A stretch of 64,000 nucleotides of DNA from Galbibacter sp048266365 (GCF_048266365.1 NZ_JBLWZP010000011.1:36929-100928), one strand, 5' to 3'. Positions 33,711 to 41,694 are shown, counted from the first letter of the stretch. The notes: generated by a model from the sequence alone, not told the origin. Numbers and translations: made by a program.

Positions 33711-36314
33711 TTGGCAGCTTCTAAAACTAAAAAAGTAACTCCTTTAATGAATCAATATAATAGCATCAAGGCAAAATATCCTGATGCCCTACTATTGTTT
33801 AGAGTTGGTGATTTTTACGAAACCTTCGGCGAAGACGCCGTTGTAGCCGCCAAAATATTGGGGATTGTTCAAACTCACCGAAATAATGGAGGTGATCGTA
33901 CGGAACTTGCCGGCTTCCCACACCATTCGCTCAACACCTATTTACCTAAATTAGTTAAGGCCGGAAAGCGTGTGGCTATCTGTGATCAACTGGAGGACCC
34001 TAAGCTTACAAAGTCCATTGTAAAAAGGGGTGTTACTGAACTCGTCACCCCTGGTGTAGCGCTTAATGATGATATATTGGCTGCAAAATCCAATAACTTC
34101 CTCTGTGCTATTCATTACGATAAAATGCGATTGGGAATATCTTTTCTGGACATCTCCACCGGAGAGTATCTTACTGCTGAGGGTCATAAAGAGTATATCT
34201 CAAAATTACTTCAGAACTTTTCTCCGAGTGAGGTGCTGGTTTCAAAGAAATTTAAAACCCAGTTCAAGGCGGATTTCGCAAACGAACTGCACTCTTTCTT
34301 TGTAGAAGATTGGGTGTTTCAAGAGGATTATGCAAATGAGACCTTGAATGAACACTTTCAAACAAAATCCCTTAAAGGATTTGGAGTCGAACAACTTAAA
34401 TATGGGATAATCGCTTCAGGCGCGATTTTGTATTATCTCTCAGAGACTCAAAACAAAAAACTGGATCATATTACTTCTATCTCTCGTATTGCAGAAGAGC
34501 AATATGTGTGGATGGATCGTTTTACCATTAGAAACTTAGAACTCTATAACACAGGACACGCAAATGCGGTAAGCTTATTGGATGTCATTGACAAAACAAT
34601 TTCTCCAATGGGTGGCCGTATGCTTAAAAGATGGTTGGCTCTTCCGCTTAAAAATAGTGATGATATTAAGCAAAGGCATCAGATCGTTGATTTCTTTAAA
34701 GGTGATCAGCATTTAAGACATTGGTTTCGGGAACAAATTAAACAGATCAGTGATCTTGAGCGTTTGATTTCAAAAATAGCTACTGGAAAAATAAACCCAA
34801 GGGAAGTCGTTTATTTAAAGAACTCCCTAAAAGCTATCGAACCTATCAAAACCACTATTGATCAAAGTAAAAACGACGATCTAAAGGCTCTGGGAGCCCA
34901 GATTAACATCTGTAAAGAACTTCGTATCCGTATCGATGAAACGATTCACCCGGAGGCTCCTACTAACATCACTAAGGGAACCACAATTGCAGAAGGTTTT
35001 TCTGAAGAACTGGATGAACTACGAGGGTTAGCTTTTTCAGGAAAGGATTACCTAGACAATATGTTACAGAGAGAAACTCAAATTACAGGGATTAGTTCTC
35101 TTAAAATTGCAAGCAACAATGTGTTCGGATACTATATCGAAGTTAGAAACTCTCATAAAGATAAAGTACCAGAGCATTGGGTCCGAAAACAAACCCTAGT
35201 AAACGCAGAACGCTACATCACTGAGGAATTAAAAGAATACGAAGCCAAGATCTTAGGGGCAGAAGAAAAAATAGCCGCCTTAGAACTCCAATTGTTTAAT
35301 CAGCTTGTGTTATGGATGCACTCCTACATACAACAGGTACAAAAAAATGCATACATCATCGCTCAGTTGGATTGTTTATGTGGATTTGCTCAGCTCGCAG
35401 AAGAGAATAATTACAACTATCCTGAATTGGATGAGAGTTTTGATATTGATATTGTAAACGGCAGACACCCGGTTATCGAAAAGCAACTTCAACCTGGGGA
35501 CTCCTATATCGCAAACAGCACCTTTTTAGATAGGAATGACCAGCAAATCATCATGATTACCGGACCTAACATGAGTGGTAAGTCAGCAATACTAAGACAG
35601 ACAGCTCTTATTGTACTACTTGCCCAAATGGGAAGTTTTGTTCCTGCTGAAAAAGCACGTATTGGAATCGTTGATAAAATCTTTACACGTGTTGGGGCAA
35701 GCGACAATATCTCACTTGGCGAATCTACATTCATGGTGGAAATGAATGAAACTGCTTCTATCTTAAATAATAGTTCGGAGCGGAGTCTGATCCTACTGGA
35801 TGAAATTGGAAGGGGTACCAGTACTTACGATGGTATTTCTATTGCGTGGGCCATAGCGGAATACATCCATGAACATCCACATAGAGCTAAAACTCTATTT
35901 GCAACGCATTATCACGAGCTCAATGAGATGAGTTCTACTTTTGAAAGGATAAAGAATTACAATGTATCGGTAAAAGAGCTTAAAGACAATGTTTTGTTTT
36001 TAAGAAAATTAGTCCCTGGAGGAAGCCAACATAGTTTCGGTATTCACGTCGCAAAAATGGCGGGCATGCCACAGCAGGTGATTCACCGGGCAAATAAGAT
36101 TCTAAAGCAGCTAGAAAAATCTCACAGCAGTGAAGAACTCACAGATAAGCTTAAAACATCGCAACAGGATATGCAATTGAGCTTCTTTAATCTTGATGAT
36201 CCCTTACTGGAAGAAATTAAGGAGGAAATATTAGGTACCGATATCGACACCCTTACTCCTGTGGAAGCTCTTATGAAATTAAATGAGATAAAAAGAATGC
36301 TGGGAAAGAGTTAG
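33711..36314 (+). CDS. mutS: DNA mismatch repair protein MutS, TTG start
   Basis: 867 residues. The mismatch-recognition motif is FYETF (as in GDFYETFGEDA, about residues 36-40 with Phe-x-Glu). Walker A is TGPNMSGKSAILRQ, followed by DEIGRGTSTYDG (Walker B) and FATHYHELNEM. The C-terminal end LTPVEALMKLNEIKRML is typical. MutS finds base mismatches and small loops and recruits MutL. TTG at 33711 gives MAASKTKKVTPLMNQYNSIK, the normal MutS beginning; no in-frame ATG exists between it and the upstream stop at 33651. TACTTTCG (33680-33687) is a near-consensus -7 giving an 18-base leader. Confidence 0.96.
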   Translation: MAASKTKKVTPLMNQYNSIKAKYPDALLLFRVGDFYETFGEDAVVAAKILGIVQTHRNNGGDRTELAGFPHHSLNTYLPKLVKAGKRVAICDQLEDPKLTKSIVKRGVTELVTPGVALNDDILAAKSNNFLCAIHYDKMRLGISFLDISTGEYLTAEGHKEYISKLLQNFSPSEVLVSKKFKTQFKADFANELHSFFVEDWVFQEDYANETLNEHFQTKSLKGFGVEQLKYGIIASGAILYYLSETQNKKLDHITSISRIAEEQYVWMDRFTIRNLELYNTGHANAVSLLDVIDKTISPMGGRMLKRWLALPLKNSDDIKQRHQIVDFFKGDQHLRHWFREQIKQISDLERLISKIATGKINPREVVYLKNSLKAIEPIKTTIDQSKNDDLKALGAQINICKELRIRIDETIHPEAPTNITKGTTIAEGFSEELDELRGLAFSGKDYLDNMLQRETQITGISSLKIASNNVFGYYIEVRNSHKDKVPEHWVRKQTLVNAERYITEELKEYEAKILGAEEKIAALELQLFNQLVLWMHSYIQQVQKNAYIIAQLDCLCGFAQLAEENNYNYPELDESFDIDIVNGRHPVIEKQLQPGDSYIANSTFLDRNDQQIIMITGPNMSGKSAILRQTALIVLLAQMGSFVPAEKARIGIVDKIFTRVGASDNISLGESTFMVEMNETASILNNSSERSLILLDEIGRGTSTYDGISIAWAIAEYIHEHPHRAKTLFATHYHELNEMSSTFERIKNYNVSVKELKDNVLFLRKLVPGGSQHSFGIHVAKMAGMPQQVIHRANKILKQLEKSHSSEELTDKLKTSQQDMQLSFFNLDDPLLEEIKEEILGTDIDTLTPVEALMKLNEIKRMLGKS

Positions 36315-36359
36315 TTAAACTCTTTAGTAAATGAATTCTATTCTTTTTCAAATAAATGC

Positions 36360-36389
36360 TTTGCTTTTTGAAGAATTGTATTAAATTTG
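36360..36389 (+). promoter_or_regulatory. Promoter of the tRNA-Gly/tRNA-Leu transcript
   Basis: TTTG (36360-36363), an 18-base spacer and TAAATTTG (36382-36389) followed by C is a textbook Bacteroidetes promoter. The start would be about 54 bases before tRNA-Gly. Confidence 0.72.
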
Positions 36390-36448
36390 CATCCGCATTG
36401 AAGAAAATATAAGCTTATAAACTAATATTTTCAACGTTCATAAAAATC

Positions 36449-36521
36449 GCGAAAATAGCTCAGTTGGTAGAGCGCAACCTTGCCAAGGTTGAGGTCGCGG
36501 GTTCGAATCCCGTTTTTCGCT
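36449..36521 (+). tRNA. tRNA-Gly (GCC)
   Basis: 73 bases folding as a normal cloverleaf: acceptor GCGAAAA / TTTTCGC, D-arm GCTC...GAGC, anticodon stem CAACC/GGTTG with loop TTGCCAA (anticodon GCC), and T-loop TTCGAAT in stem GCGGG/CCCGT. Discriminator T. CCA is not encoded. Confidence 0.97.
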
Positions 36522-36546
36522 CAGGCATACCAATAAAAAATATTTT

Positions 36547-36632
36547 GCTCGAGTGGTGGAATTGGTAGACACGCTGGACTTAAAATCCAGTGAGCAGTAA
36601 TGTTCGTGCGGGTTCAAGTCCCGCCTCGAGTA
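36547..36632 (+). tRNA. tRNA-Leu (UAA)
   Basis: 86 bases with the long variable arm of a class II tRNA. Acceptor GCTCGAG / CTCGAGT (G-U first pair), anticodon stem CTGGA/TCCAG with loop CTTAAAA (anticodon TAA), T-loop TTCAAGT in stem GCGGG/CCCGC. It is 25 bases after tRNA-Gly and marks the edge of an accessory patch. Confidence 0.97.
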
Positions 36633-36635
36633 CTT

Positions 36636-36672
36636 AAAACCCCTGTAAAACATTGATTTTGCAGGGGTTTTT
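36636..36672 (+). terminator. Terminator after tRNA-Leu
   Basis: AAAACCCCTG / CAGGGGTTTT stem, with further TAAAA/TTTTG pairing inside the loop, ending in a T-run. Confidence 0.88.
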
Positions 36673-36717
36673 GAATTTTTACTGACTAATCCAAGGTTGA
36701 TGAGTTTAAGCACTAAA

Positions 36718-36852
36718 TTATTTGATCTGTTTTCCTTTTATTGTCAACCTATACTTTTGCTTACTGCTTTTGGGTTTGTCCGGAATGGTCATTTCAATTA
36801 ATTTAGCATCAAGGGCTGGCTGTAAGTAATTACATAAAAATGTTGGACGGTT
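36718..36852 (-). pseudogene. 3' remnant of a winged-helix regulator/ATPase-type gene
   Basis: The minus-strand frame between a TAA at 36853 and the TAA at 36718 reads NRPTFLCNYLQPALDAKLIE, then MTIPDKPKSSKQKYRLTIKG, then KQIK. This is the conserved C-terminal winged-helix block seen in ATP-binding (divergent AAA-4/AlbA_2-type) and Fic-type proteins. Nothing upstream continues the gene in this frame; another frame has DRIELGADMNKT, suggesting frame decay. It is therefore a dead C-terminal fragment. Confidence 0.65.
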
Positions 36853-37109
36853 TTATTCATATCTGCTCCAAGTTCTATCCGGTCTGAAACATCAACAGAA
36901 TATCCACATAGACCCCATTTTTTTGGGTTTATAGATAATCAAAAAGGTAGTAGTACAAAAATATTTGGTTTGAAAAACACTGCACATTCAGGCGTAAATC
37001 GAAAACGAAATATGAGCCATTTTATCCCAAATATTTTCCAAACTTGGGATAAATTAGACGTAAAATAATCAGCCACTTTTAATCAATATGAGAATTCAAT
37101 CATTGAGTT
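36853..37109. other. Decayed non-coding stretch with an inverted repeat
   Basis: No intact gene. It probably contains further eroded parts of the gene ending at 36718. TTATCCCAA (37022-37030) and TTGGGATAA (37044-37052) form a perfect 9-bp inverted repeat with a 13-base loop; its role is unknown. Confidence 0.35.
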
Positions 37110-37135
37110 ATATCGCATATCGCAATATGCAATAT
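37110..37135. promoter_or_regulatory. Upstream operator copy of the HTH-nucleotidyltransferase pair
   Basis: ATATCGC-ATATC-GCAATAT (one mismatch from a perfect palindrome) followed immediately by another GCAATAT. It shares GCATATCGCAATATG with the downstream copy at 37175-37193. Confidence 0.6.
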
Positions 37136-37149
37136 AAACATGTAAAGCA

Positions 37150-37180
37150 TTGTTTATTAGAAAAATATTTTTTAATATTG
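37150..37180 (+). promoter_or_regulatory. Candidate promoter of the HTH-nucleotidyltransferase pair
   Basis: TTG (37150-37152), a 20-base spacer and TAATATTG (37173-37180, one mismatch to TAnnTTTG). The -7 box overlaps the downstream palindrome, so a bound repressor would block it. Confidence 0.45.
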
Positions 37181-37193
37181 CATATCGCAATAT
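37175..37193. promoter_or_regulatory. Perfect palindromic operator at the HTH gene start
   Basis: ATATTGC-ATATC-GCAATAT is a perfect 7-bp inverted repeat ending 5 bases before the ATG. Together with the copy at 37110 it brackets the promoter, a layout typical of autoregulated antitoxins. Confidence 0.65.
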
Positions 37194-37198
37194 GAGAT

Positions 37199-37720
37199 AT
37201 GGCTCAGGCAAAAAACAATTTAAAACCACAAGACGTTGTAATTCTCCTAAAAATAATTGCTTTAGGGGGACAATCTTGGTTTCATCACACATTGGCACAA
37301 GAGCTGGGAATGAGCCAATCTGAAGTGAGTCAATCGCTAAATCGCTCCAAATATGCAGGGTTAATCGATGATAATAGGAAAAAGGTAAACAGAATTGCTT
37401 TAACTGAATTCTTAATGAATGGTGTTGCCTATGCTTTTCCGCAACAACCAGGAGCTTTGGTAAGAGGCATTTTAACGGCACACTCTGCAGAACCGCTAAA
37501 CAAAATTATCAATGCAAATGAAAAATATGTTTGGCCCTATGCAAAAGGAATAGACAGAGGACAAGCTATAGAACCGCTATATAGTACAATCGTCGAAGCT
37601 TCTTTAAAAGATAAGGGTTTATATGAATTACTCGCTATGGTAGACGCAATAAGAGTCGGAAGAACTCGAGAAAAAGAAATAGCCAAAAAAGAACTCCGAA
37701 AAAGAATCCTAAATGCATAA
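37199..37720 (+). CDS. HTH protein, probable antitoxin/autorepressor
   Basis: 173 residues. A MarR/winged-HTH-like domain occupies about 10-65, with the recognition region HTLAQELGMSQSEVSQSLNR. A C-terminal part about 90-173 includes GIDRGQAIEPLYSTIVEASL and LLAMVDAIRVGRTREKEIAK. It has no signal peptide. It overlaps the following nucleotidyltransferase gene by 8 bases and starts 5 bases after a palindromic operator, so it is likely an autorepressor and antitoxin. I recognise no named family; the arrangement recalls AbiEi-AbiEii, but homology to AbiEi is not shown. Confidence 0.7.
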   Translation: MAQAKNNLKPQDVVILLKIIALGGQSWFHHTLAQELGMSQSEVSQSLNRSKYAGLIDDNRKKVNRIALTEFLMNGVAYAFPQQPGALVRGILTAHSAEPLNKIINANEKYVWPYAKGIDRGQAIEPLYSTIVEASLKDKGLYELLAMVDAIRVGRTREKEIAKKELRKRILNA

Positions 37721-38408
37721 CAAAGTCATAAACCTTGGTTTAGTGGCACAAGTCGCACAAGGATTGCAAGAATTGAGAGATAAGATGGTGTTCGTAGGAG
37801 GTGCCGTTATCAGTTTATATACGGATGACCCGGCTGCTGACGAAATAAGACCAACTTCAGATATCGATATGACCATTAATTTAGCAAACTATGCCGAATG
37901 GGCTCAAATGCAGGAAAGATTGGCAGAATTAAATTTTCATCCTGATCCCCAAGGACAATCAATATGTTCATACAAATTTCAAGATATTGCCATTGACATA
38001 ATACCGGCTGATGATAGTGGAATTGGAGTTTCAAACAAATGGTACAAACCAGGTTTTAAATATCTGCAACAAATAGAATTACTGGATGGAATTTACATAA
38101 ACATTTTGCCTTCACCCTATTTCTTGGCAACAAAACTAGAAGCATTCAAAGACAGAGGTCAGAATGACTTTTATGGTAGTCACGATTTTGAAGATATCAT
38201 CTATCTTTTGGATAACAGAACAACAATAGTTGAAGAAATCCTGGCGGCTGATGATGACGTTAAAGAATACATCAAAACTGAATTGGCAGGAATAAAGAAA
38301 CATCCACAAGCTGAAGAGATTTTAGCCATGCATATACATCCGCTAATAAGAGATGAAAGGTTTAAAATGTTGATAGGGAAATTAGAGATGATTACAAATG
38401 TAGAGTAA
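37713..38408 (+). CDS. Nucleotidyltransferase-fold protein, probable toxin
   Basis: 231 residues. The DNA polymerase beta-type core is visible: VFVGGAVISLY (GG at 29-30), SDIDM (D50, D52) and AIDII (D95), the three acidic residues that bind metal. PYFLATKLEAFKDRGQNDFYGSHDFEDI is the downstream helical motif seen in AbiEii-like and related stand-alone nucleotidyltransferases. Such toxins transfer nucleotides to tRNA or proteins; the target here is unknown. It overlaps the upstream HTH gene and sits in a tRNA-proximal patch, fitting a toxin-antitoxin or phage-defence role. That role is inferred. Confidence 0.72.
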   Translation: MHNKVINLGLVAQVAQGLQELRDKMVFVGGAVISLYTDDPAADEIRPTSDIDMTINLANYAEWAQMQERLAELNFHPDPQGQSICSYKFQDIAIDIIPADDSGIGVSNKWYKPGFKYLQQIELLDGIYINILPSPYFLATKLEAFKDRGQNDFYGSHDFEDIIYLLDNRTTIVEEILAADDDVKEYIKTELAGIKKHPQAEEILAMHIHPLIRDERFKMLIGKLEMITNVE

Positions 38409-38447
38409 CAAAAATATTAAGTATGAGTTTACAAAATAAATTAATCT

Positions 38448-38741
38448 ATGAAAGATAAATTCAGTGAATTTAACACAGGTGACTATAATACACTTCATCG
38501 GGAAAGCGTAAGGTTTTTATAAGATACTCTTAAAGATTCGAAACATTCCAAATCTGTTATGGTAACATATCATGTACCGGTTTTTAACAACTGTCCGGAA
38601 AAATACAGAGATAGTGAAATAAATGAAGATTTCGCAGTTAATCTAACTGATTTAATAGCTGATAGCCATATTGATTACTGGGTTTACGAACATCATCATT
38701 GTGGTATACCTAATTTTAATGTTAGCAATACCACTTGTTGA
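38448..38741 (+). pseudogene. Broken metallophosphoesterase fragment
   Basis: The frame reads MKDKFSEFNTGDYNTLHRES, a TAA at 38520-38522, then in the same frame DTLKDSKHSKSVMVTYHVPV, ending with YWVYEHHHCGIPNFNVSNTTC. THHVP- and GHHH-type motifs (here TYHVP and EHHHC) belong to calcineurin-like phosphoesterases. The N-terminal half with the first metal ligands is missing, an internal stop is present, and the usual C-terminus after IGNT is replaced by tnpB sequence. It cannot be functional. Confidence 0.7.
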
Positions 38742-38928
38742 AATCGGTAGATTTGAACCAAGCAGCAAAGTATGTTCTAGTTGTGGTAATAACAAGAAAG
38801 GTTTAAACCTTTCGATTAGGGAATGGACTTGCAATAATGGTCATAAATTAGACCGTGATTTGAACGCTGCATACAATATTAAGAATTTTGGGGTTAGGGA
38901 CAATTTGTACGCCAACGTAAGCCATTAG
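38734..38928 (+). mobile_element. 3' remnant of an IS200/IS605-type tnpB
   Basis: The frame reads LVEIGRFEPSSKVCSSCG, then EWTCNNGHKLDRDLNAAYNI. This is the C-terminal RuvC-III/zinc-ribbon end of TnpB (C-x2-C ... C-x2-G/H, DRDxNAAxN). The N-terminal several hundred residues, including the first two RuvC acidic residues, are missing. The sequence joins the phosphoesterase fragment at about 38734 without linker, indicating a deletion or imprecise transposition. Confidence 0.78.
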
Positions 38929-38946
38929 GTTATGCGCTGTACAGTG

Positions 38947-38976
38947 AGCTCTCACATCTCGCTAGTGTGGGTAGCT
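38947..38976 (+). repeat. Subterminal hairpin of the IS605-like right end
   Basis: AGCT-CTCACA ... TGTG-GGT-AGCT forms an imperfect stem 19 bases after the tnpB stop. IS200/IS605 right ends carry such hairpins, and the region would correspond to the omega RNA 3' portion in an intact element. Here it is probably a relic. Confidence 0.4.
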
Positions 38977-39010
38977 ATAACATCATCATGATTTTGAGCG
39001 TTTGGAAGAT

Positions 39011-40003
39011 TTATATTCTTCCCAATTTCCGAAGTGCTACCCATTGCTTTAACACTTCTCGAGAATCCCCAGCTGGATACCCTAACACAGTCTTACCTGC
39101 AGGGACATCTTTAAGAACTCCGGAACCCGCAGCAACCGTAGCTCCACTATGAATAGTGATATGATCTTTTATTGAAGCACTCCCCCCTATTATTACCCCG
39201 TCTCCCAAAGTAACAGAACCTGCAAGACCACTGCTCCCTGCCATAATACAGAATCGACCCAAAACAGAATTATGACCTATTTGAACAAGATTATCTATTT
39301 TACAACCATCACCCAAAATCGTGGAACTGAATTTTCCTCGATCAACAGTGGAATTAGCTCCTATTTCTACATGATCTCCGATTACCACATTACCTATCTG
39401 AGGGATTTTTGTCAATCCCACACATCCTTCGCTCGGCCGATAACCAAAGCCATCGGCACCAATGCTTACATTAATGTGCAAAATACAATACGCTCCTATT
39501 TCGCAGCGTTCACGTATGACCGTACCTGACCATATAATAGTGTTTTTACCAATTTGGACTTCGTCAAAAATGGTAACATTAGGATACAAAACAACTCCAT
39601 CACCAAGAATAACATTTTCCCCTACATAGCAACCTGCTCCGATTTTACAGTTTTTTCCGATCTTGACAGACTTATGGAGTACCGCTGAAGAGTGATATTC
39701 TTCCTCAAGTACCGGAGGCCCCGGGTCATACATTTCTAAAACCTTAGCCATAGCAAGATCTACATTTTTGACTTTAATAAATGAACGTCCCTCACCTGGT
39801 AATAAATTTAAAGTTTCATTTATAATAGCAGCACCAGCCCTTGAATTGTCCCAGAGCTTTTCGTACTTCCTACTACCAATAAAGGTTACATGATGAGATT
39901 CTGCATTTTCAATTTGTTCGGGACCAGATATTCGCTGATTACTATCACCTAATAGTGTTCCTTTTATTTGTTTGTTAATCTCATTGAGGGTGAAAGATTT
40001 CAT
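39011..40003 (-). CDS. lpxD: LpxD-type UDP-3-O-acylglucosamine N-acyltransferase
   Basis: 330 residues. An N-terminal uridine-binding domain (about 1-100; AESHHVTFIGSRKYEKL) is followed by a left-handed beta-helix of hexapeptide repeats. The LpxD hallmark VSIGADGFGYRPSEGC and the catalytic-histidine segment IDNLVQIGHNSVLG are present. It adds the N-linked 3-hydroxyacyl chain of lipid A. Flavobacteria often carry more than one lpxD-like gene, and this isolated copy next to an accessory patch may be the second paralog rather than the one in the main lpx operon. Confidence 0.88.
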   Translation of the reverse strand: MKSFTLNEINKQIKGTLLGDSNQRISGPEQIENAESHHVTFIGSRKYEKLWDNSRAGAAIINETLNLLPGEGRSFIKVKNVDLAMAKVLEMYDPGPPVLEEEYHSSAVLHKSVKIGKNCKIGAGCYVGENVILGDGVVLYPNVTIFDEVQIGKNTIIWSGTVIRERCEIGAYCILHINVSIGADGFGYRPSEGCVGLTKIPQIGNVVIGDHVEIGANSTVDRGKFSSTILGDGCKIDNLVQIGHNSVLGRFCIMAGSSGLAGSVTLGDGVIIGGSASIKDHITIHSGATVAAGSGVLKDVPAGKTVLGYPAGDSREVLKQWVALRKLGRI

Positions 40004-40825
40004 TAGTTTTTTTGTTTAAGTGATTAGGTTGATTTTTGTGAACGATCTAATTAAGCGATAAAATGGGTCTAAAAAACTTCAGAAAGTGGTGTAATGTACT
40101 CTCACTATCTTGTATAAGTAGATCACTATTTATTCAAATAATTTTGGTAAGTATAAATTTTCCCCGCATTTTGGTACTAAGGTTGTCAAACCTGCCATGC
40201 TTATTCTTAGAGTGCTGGAGAAGGAAGATGAGGATTTGGTAATGAGAAATATTTTATCACTAAAACATTCATATATAGGTATATATATTAATCCTTTTAA
40301 AGAAAGATCCAGCGGTTTAAATGCCGGTTTCAACTTTAAAAACTGTATGGGGGATATCGTTGATTTGTTCAGAAGGACATATGTATTAAACTTGTTAAAA
40401 CACTGATTATACAGAATTTATTGATGAAATATACTTATTATTAATTTTCTAGGCAAACATAAGTATCCGTCACTAGCAAAAATTGTACAATTGCGATAAC
40501 GAATCTACATGAAAATACAGGTTGCTTCACCCCTAGCACATCGGGGAATTGTTTATTCATGAATTTTATTGGCGTAAAGACCGAAAATTTATTTAAATCT
40601 TGTTAACCCATAGATTGACATTAAACCGTACACTCCCTATTTACTATTGAGAACGTATTTTATAAAAGAATATTCTTTAGTACGAACTATAAAAAATAGG
40701 GGTTTCCACTCTTTTTGATGATAAAGAATCGTAATTTAGTATGACTTTTCAAGATTTGCATTGAAAAGAACATAGAAAACTTCTACGTGAGCAGAAAATG
40801 ATTATAAAATGAAAAATCAAGACCT
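40004..40825. other. Gene-poor stretch of about 820 bases
   Basis: No convincing gene. An open frame on the plus strand runs through about 40130-40406 (containing GTKVVKPAMLILRVLEKEDE and NPFKERSSGLNAGFNFKN). It may be the relic of a protein, but I do not recognise it, and it has no start, RBS or partner that supports it. A small GC hairpin (CCCC...GGGG, about 40529-40545) and an A/T-rich leader ahead of the DJ-1-like gene complete the region. A loose -7-like AAGATTTG lies at 40751-40758. Confidence 0.4.
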
Positions 40826-41572
40826 ATGATAAAATTTAAAATTATCGCATCAATAGCTTTTATAGCCGTACTGATGAGTTGCGATTCGAAAACAAATCCC
40901 GAAAGTAAAACTATAAATCAGACCGAAGTAGAATCGGATACACTGACAAAGCATCTTAGAGCATTCGATTCAGAGCTACCGACAATCGGCCTTTTGATGT
41001 ATAATGGAGTTTTACAGAGCGAAGTTATTGCTACATCTGACGTTTTTTCAAAACCAACGGAAGATGGAAAACAGCTTTTCAATGTGGTTTCAATTGCAGA
41101 GACTGATAACCCGATAACCACTGAGGAAGGAATGCATTTTGTTCCTGATTATACCTTCGAAAACAGCCCTAAATTAACTGCTTTGTTTGTACCAAGTGCT
41201 TATGATATGTACGCCCAAGTTCACAATGAAAAAATAGTGGATTTTATACGAGAGAGGAATAACGAAACTGAATATGTCGTAAGTAATTGTGCAGGAGCCC
41301 AATTGATCGGTGAATCAGGCATTGCAGACGGAAAGAAAATCGTGACTTGGATTGGTGGAGGCGAACAATTACAAAAAGATTATCCGAATTTAAAAGTTCA
41401 AAACGACAGTTTGGTAACCTTTGTTGAAGATGGAAAATTCAGTTCCTCAAACGGAAATTTAGCGAGCTATATTTCGGCTTTGAATTTATTAGAAAAAATG
41501 ACCAGTCCTGAGCATAGGAAGTTTGTCGAAAGTTATTTATATCTCGACCGACTTCAAGATTGGAAAAAATAA
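40826..41572 (+). CDS. DJ-1/PfpI-like lipoprotein
   Basis: 248 residues with a lipoprotein signal (MIKFKIIASIAFIAVLMSC). The class I glutamine-amidotransferase-like fold is suggested by PTIGLLMYNGVLQSEVIATSDVF, ALFVPSAYDM, and the nucleophile elbow VVSNCAGAQLIGESG with a Cys in the sharp turn. It resembles the transcriptional-regulator-associated and stand-alone DJ-1/PfpI proteins. Being anchored in the envelope it is not a regulator; a hydrolase or chaperone-type role is possible but unproven. Convergent with the tolC-like gene. Confidence 0.75.
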   Translation: MIKFKIIASIAFIAVLMSCDSKTNPESKTINQTEVESDTLTKHLRAFDSELPTIGLLMYNGVLQSEVIATSDVFSKPTEDGKQLFNVVSIAETDNPITTEEGMHFVPDYTFENSPKLTALFVPSAYDMYAQVHNEKIVDFIRERNNETEYVVSNCAGAQLIGESGIADGKKIVTWIGGGEQLQKDYPNLKVQNDSLVTFVEDGKFSSSNGNLASYISALNLLEKMTSPEHRKFVESYLYLDRLQDWKK

Positions 41573-41582
41573 GTACAGTGGG

Positions 41583-41694
41583 CGATAAGGTATAATACAT
41601 TACCGGTAGGGCTATACACTGACGCAGCTCTACACTTAAAAAAGGCTTTAAAAACCTTATCGGTTATTTAGGACTAGACGATACTTTCAGTCCT
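41583..41694. other. Hairpins in the convergent gap before the export operon's end
   Basis: CGATAAGGT (41583-41591) is complementary to ACCTTATCG (41654-41662), and AGGACT/AGTCCT (41670-41675, 41689-41694) form a second short stem. These may terminate transcripts from both sides, but no T-run is present, so this is tentative. Confidence 0.3.

Noticed and set aside
36305..36325. Hairpin over the mutS stop as terminator
   Set aside because: AAAGAGT/ACTCTTT pairs but no T-run follows, and a separate tRNA promoter lies directly downstream, so termination cannot be claimed.
36438..36713. Open frame of 91 codons antisense to the two tRNA genes
   Set aside because: It runs through both tRNAs and their terminator on the other strand; the translation has no family signature and both tRNAs are certain.
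38967..39152. Short plus-strand frame overlapping the lpxD end
   Set aside because: It is antisense to a confident gene and has no recognisable sequence.
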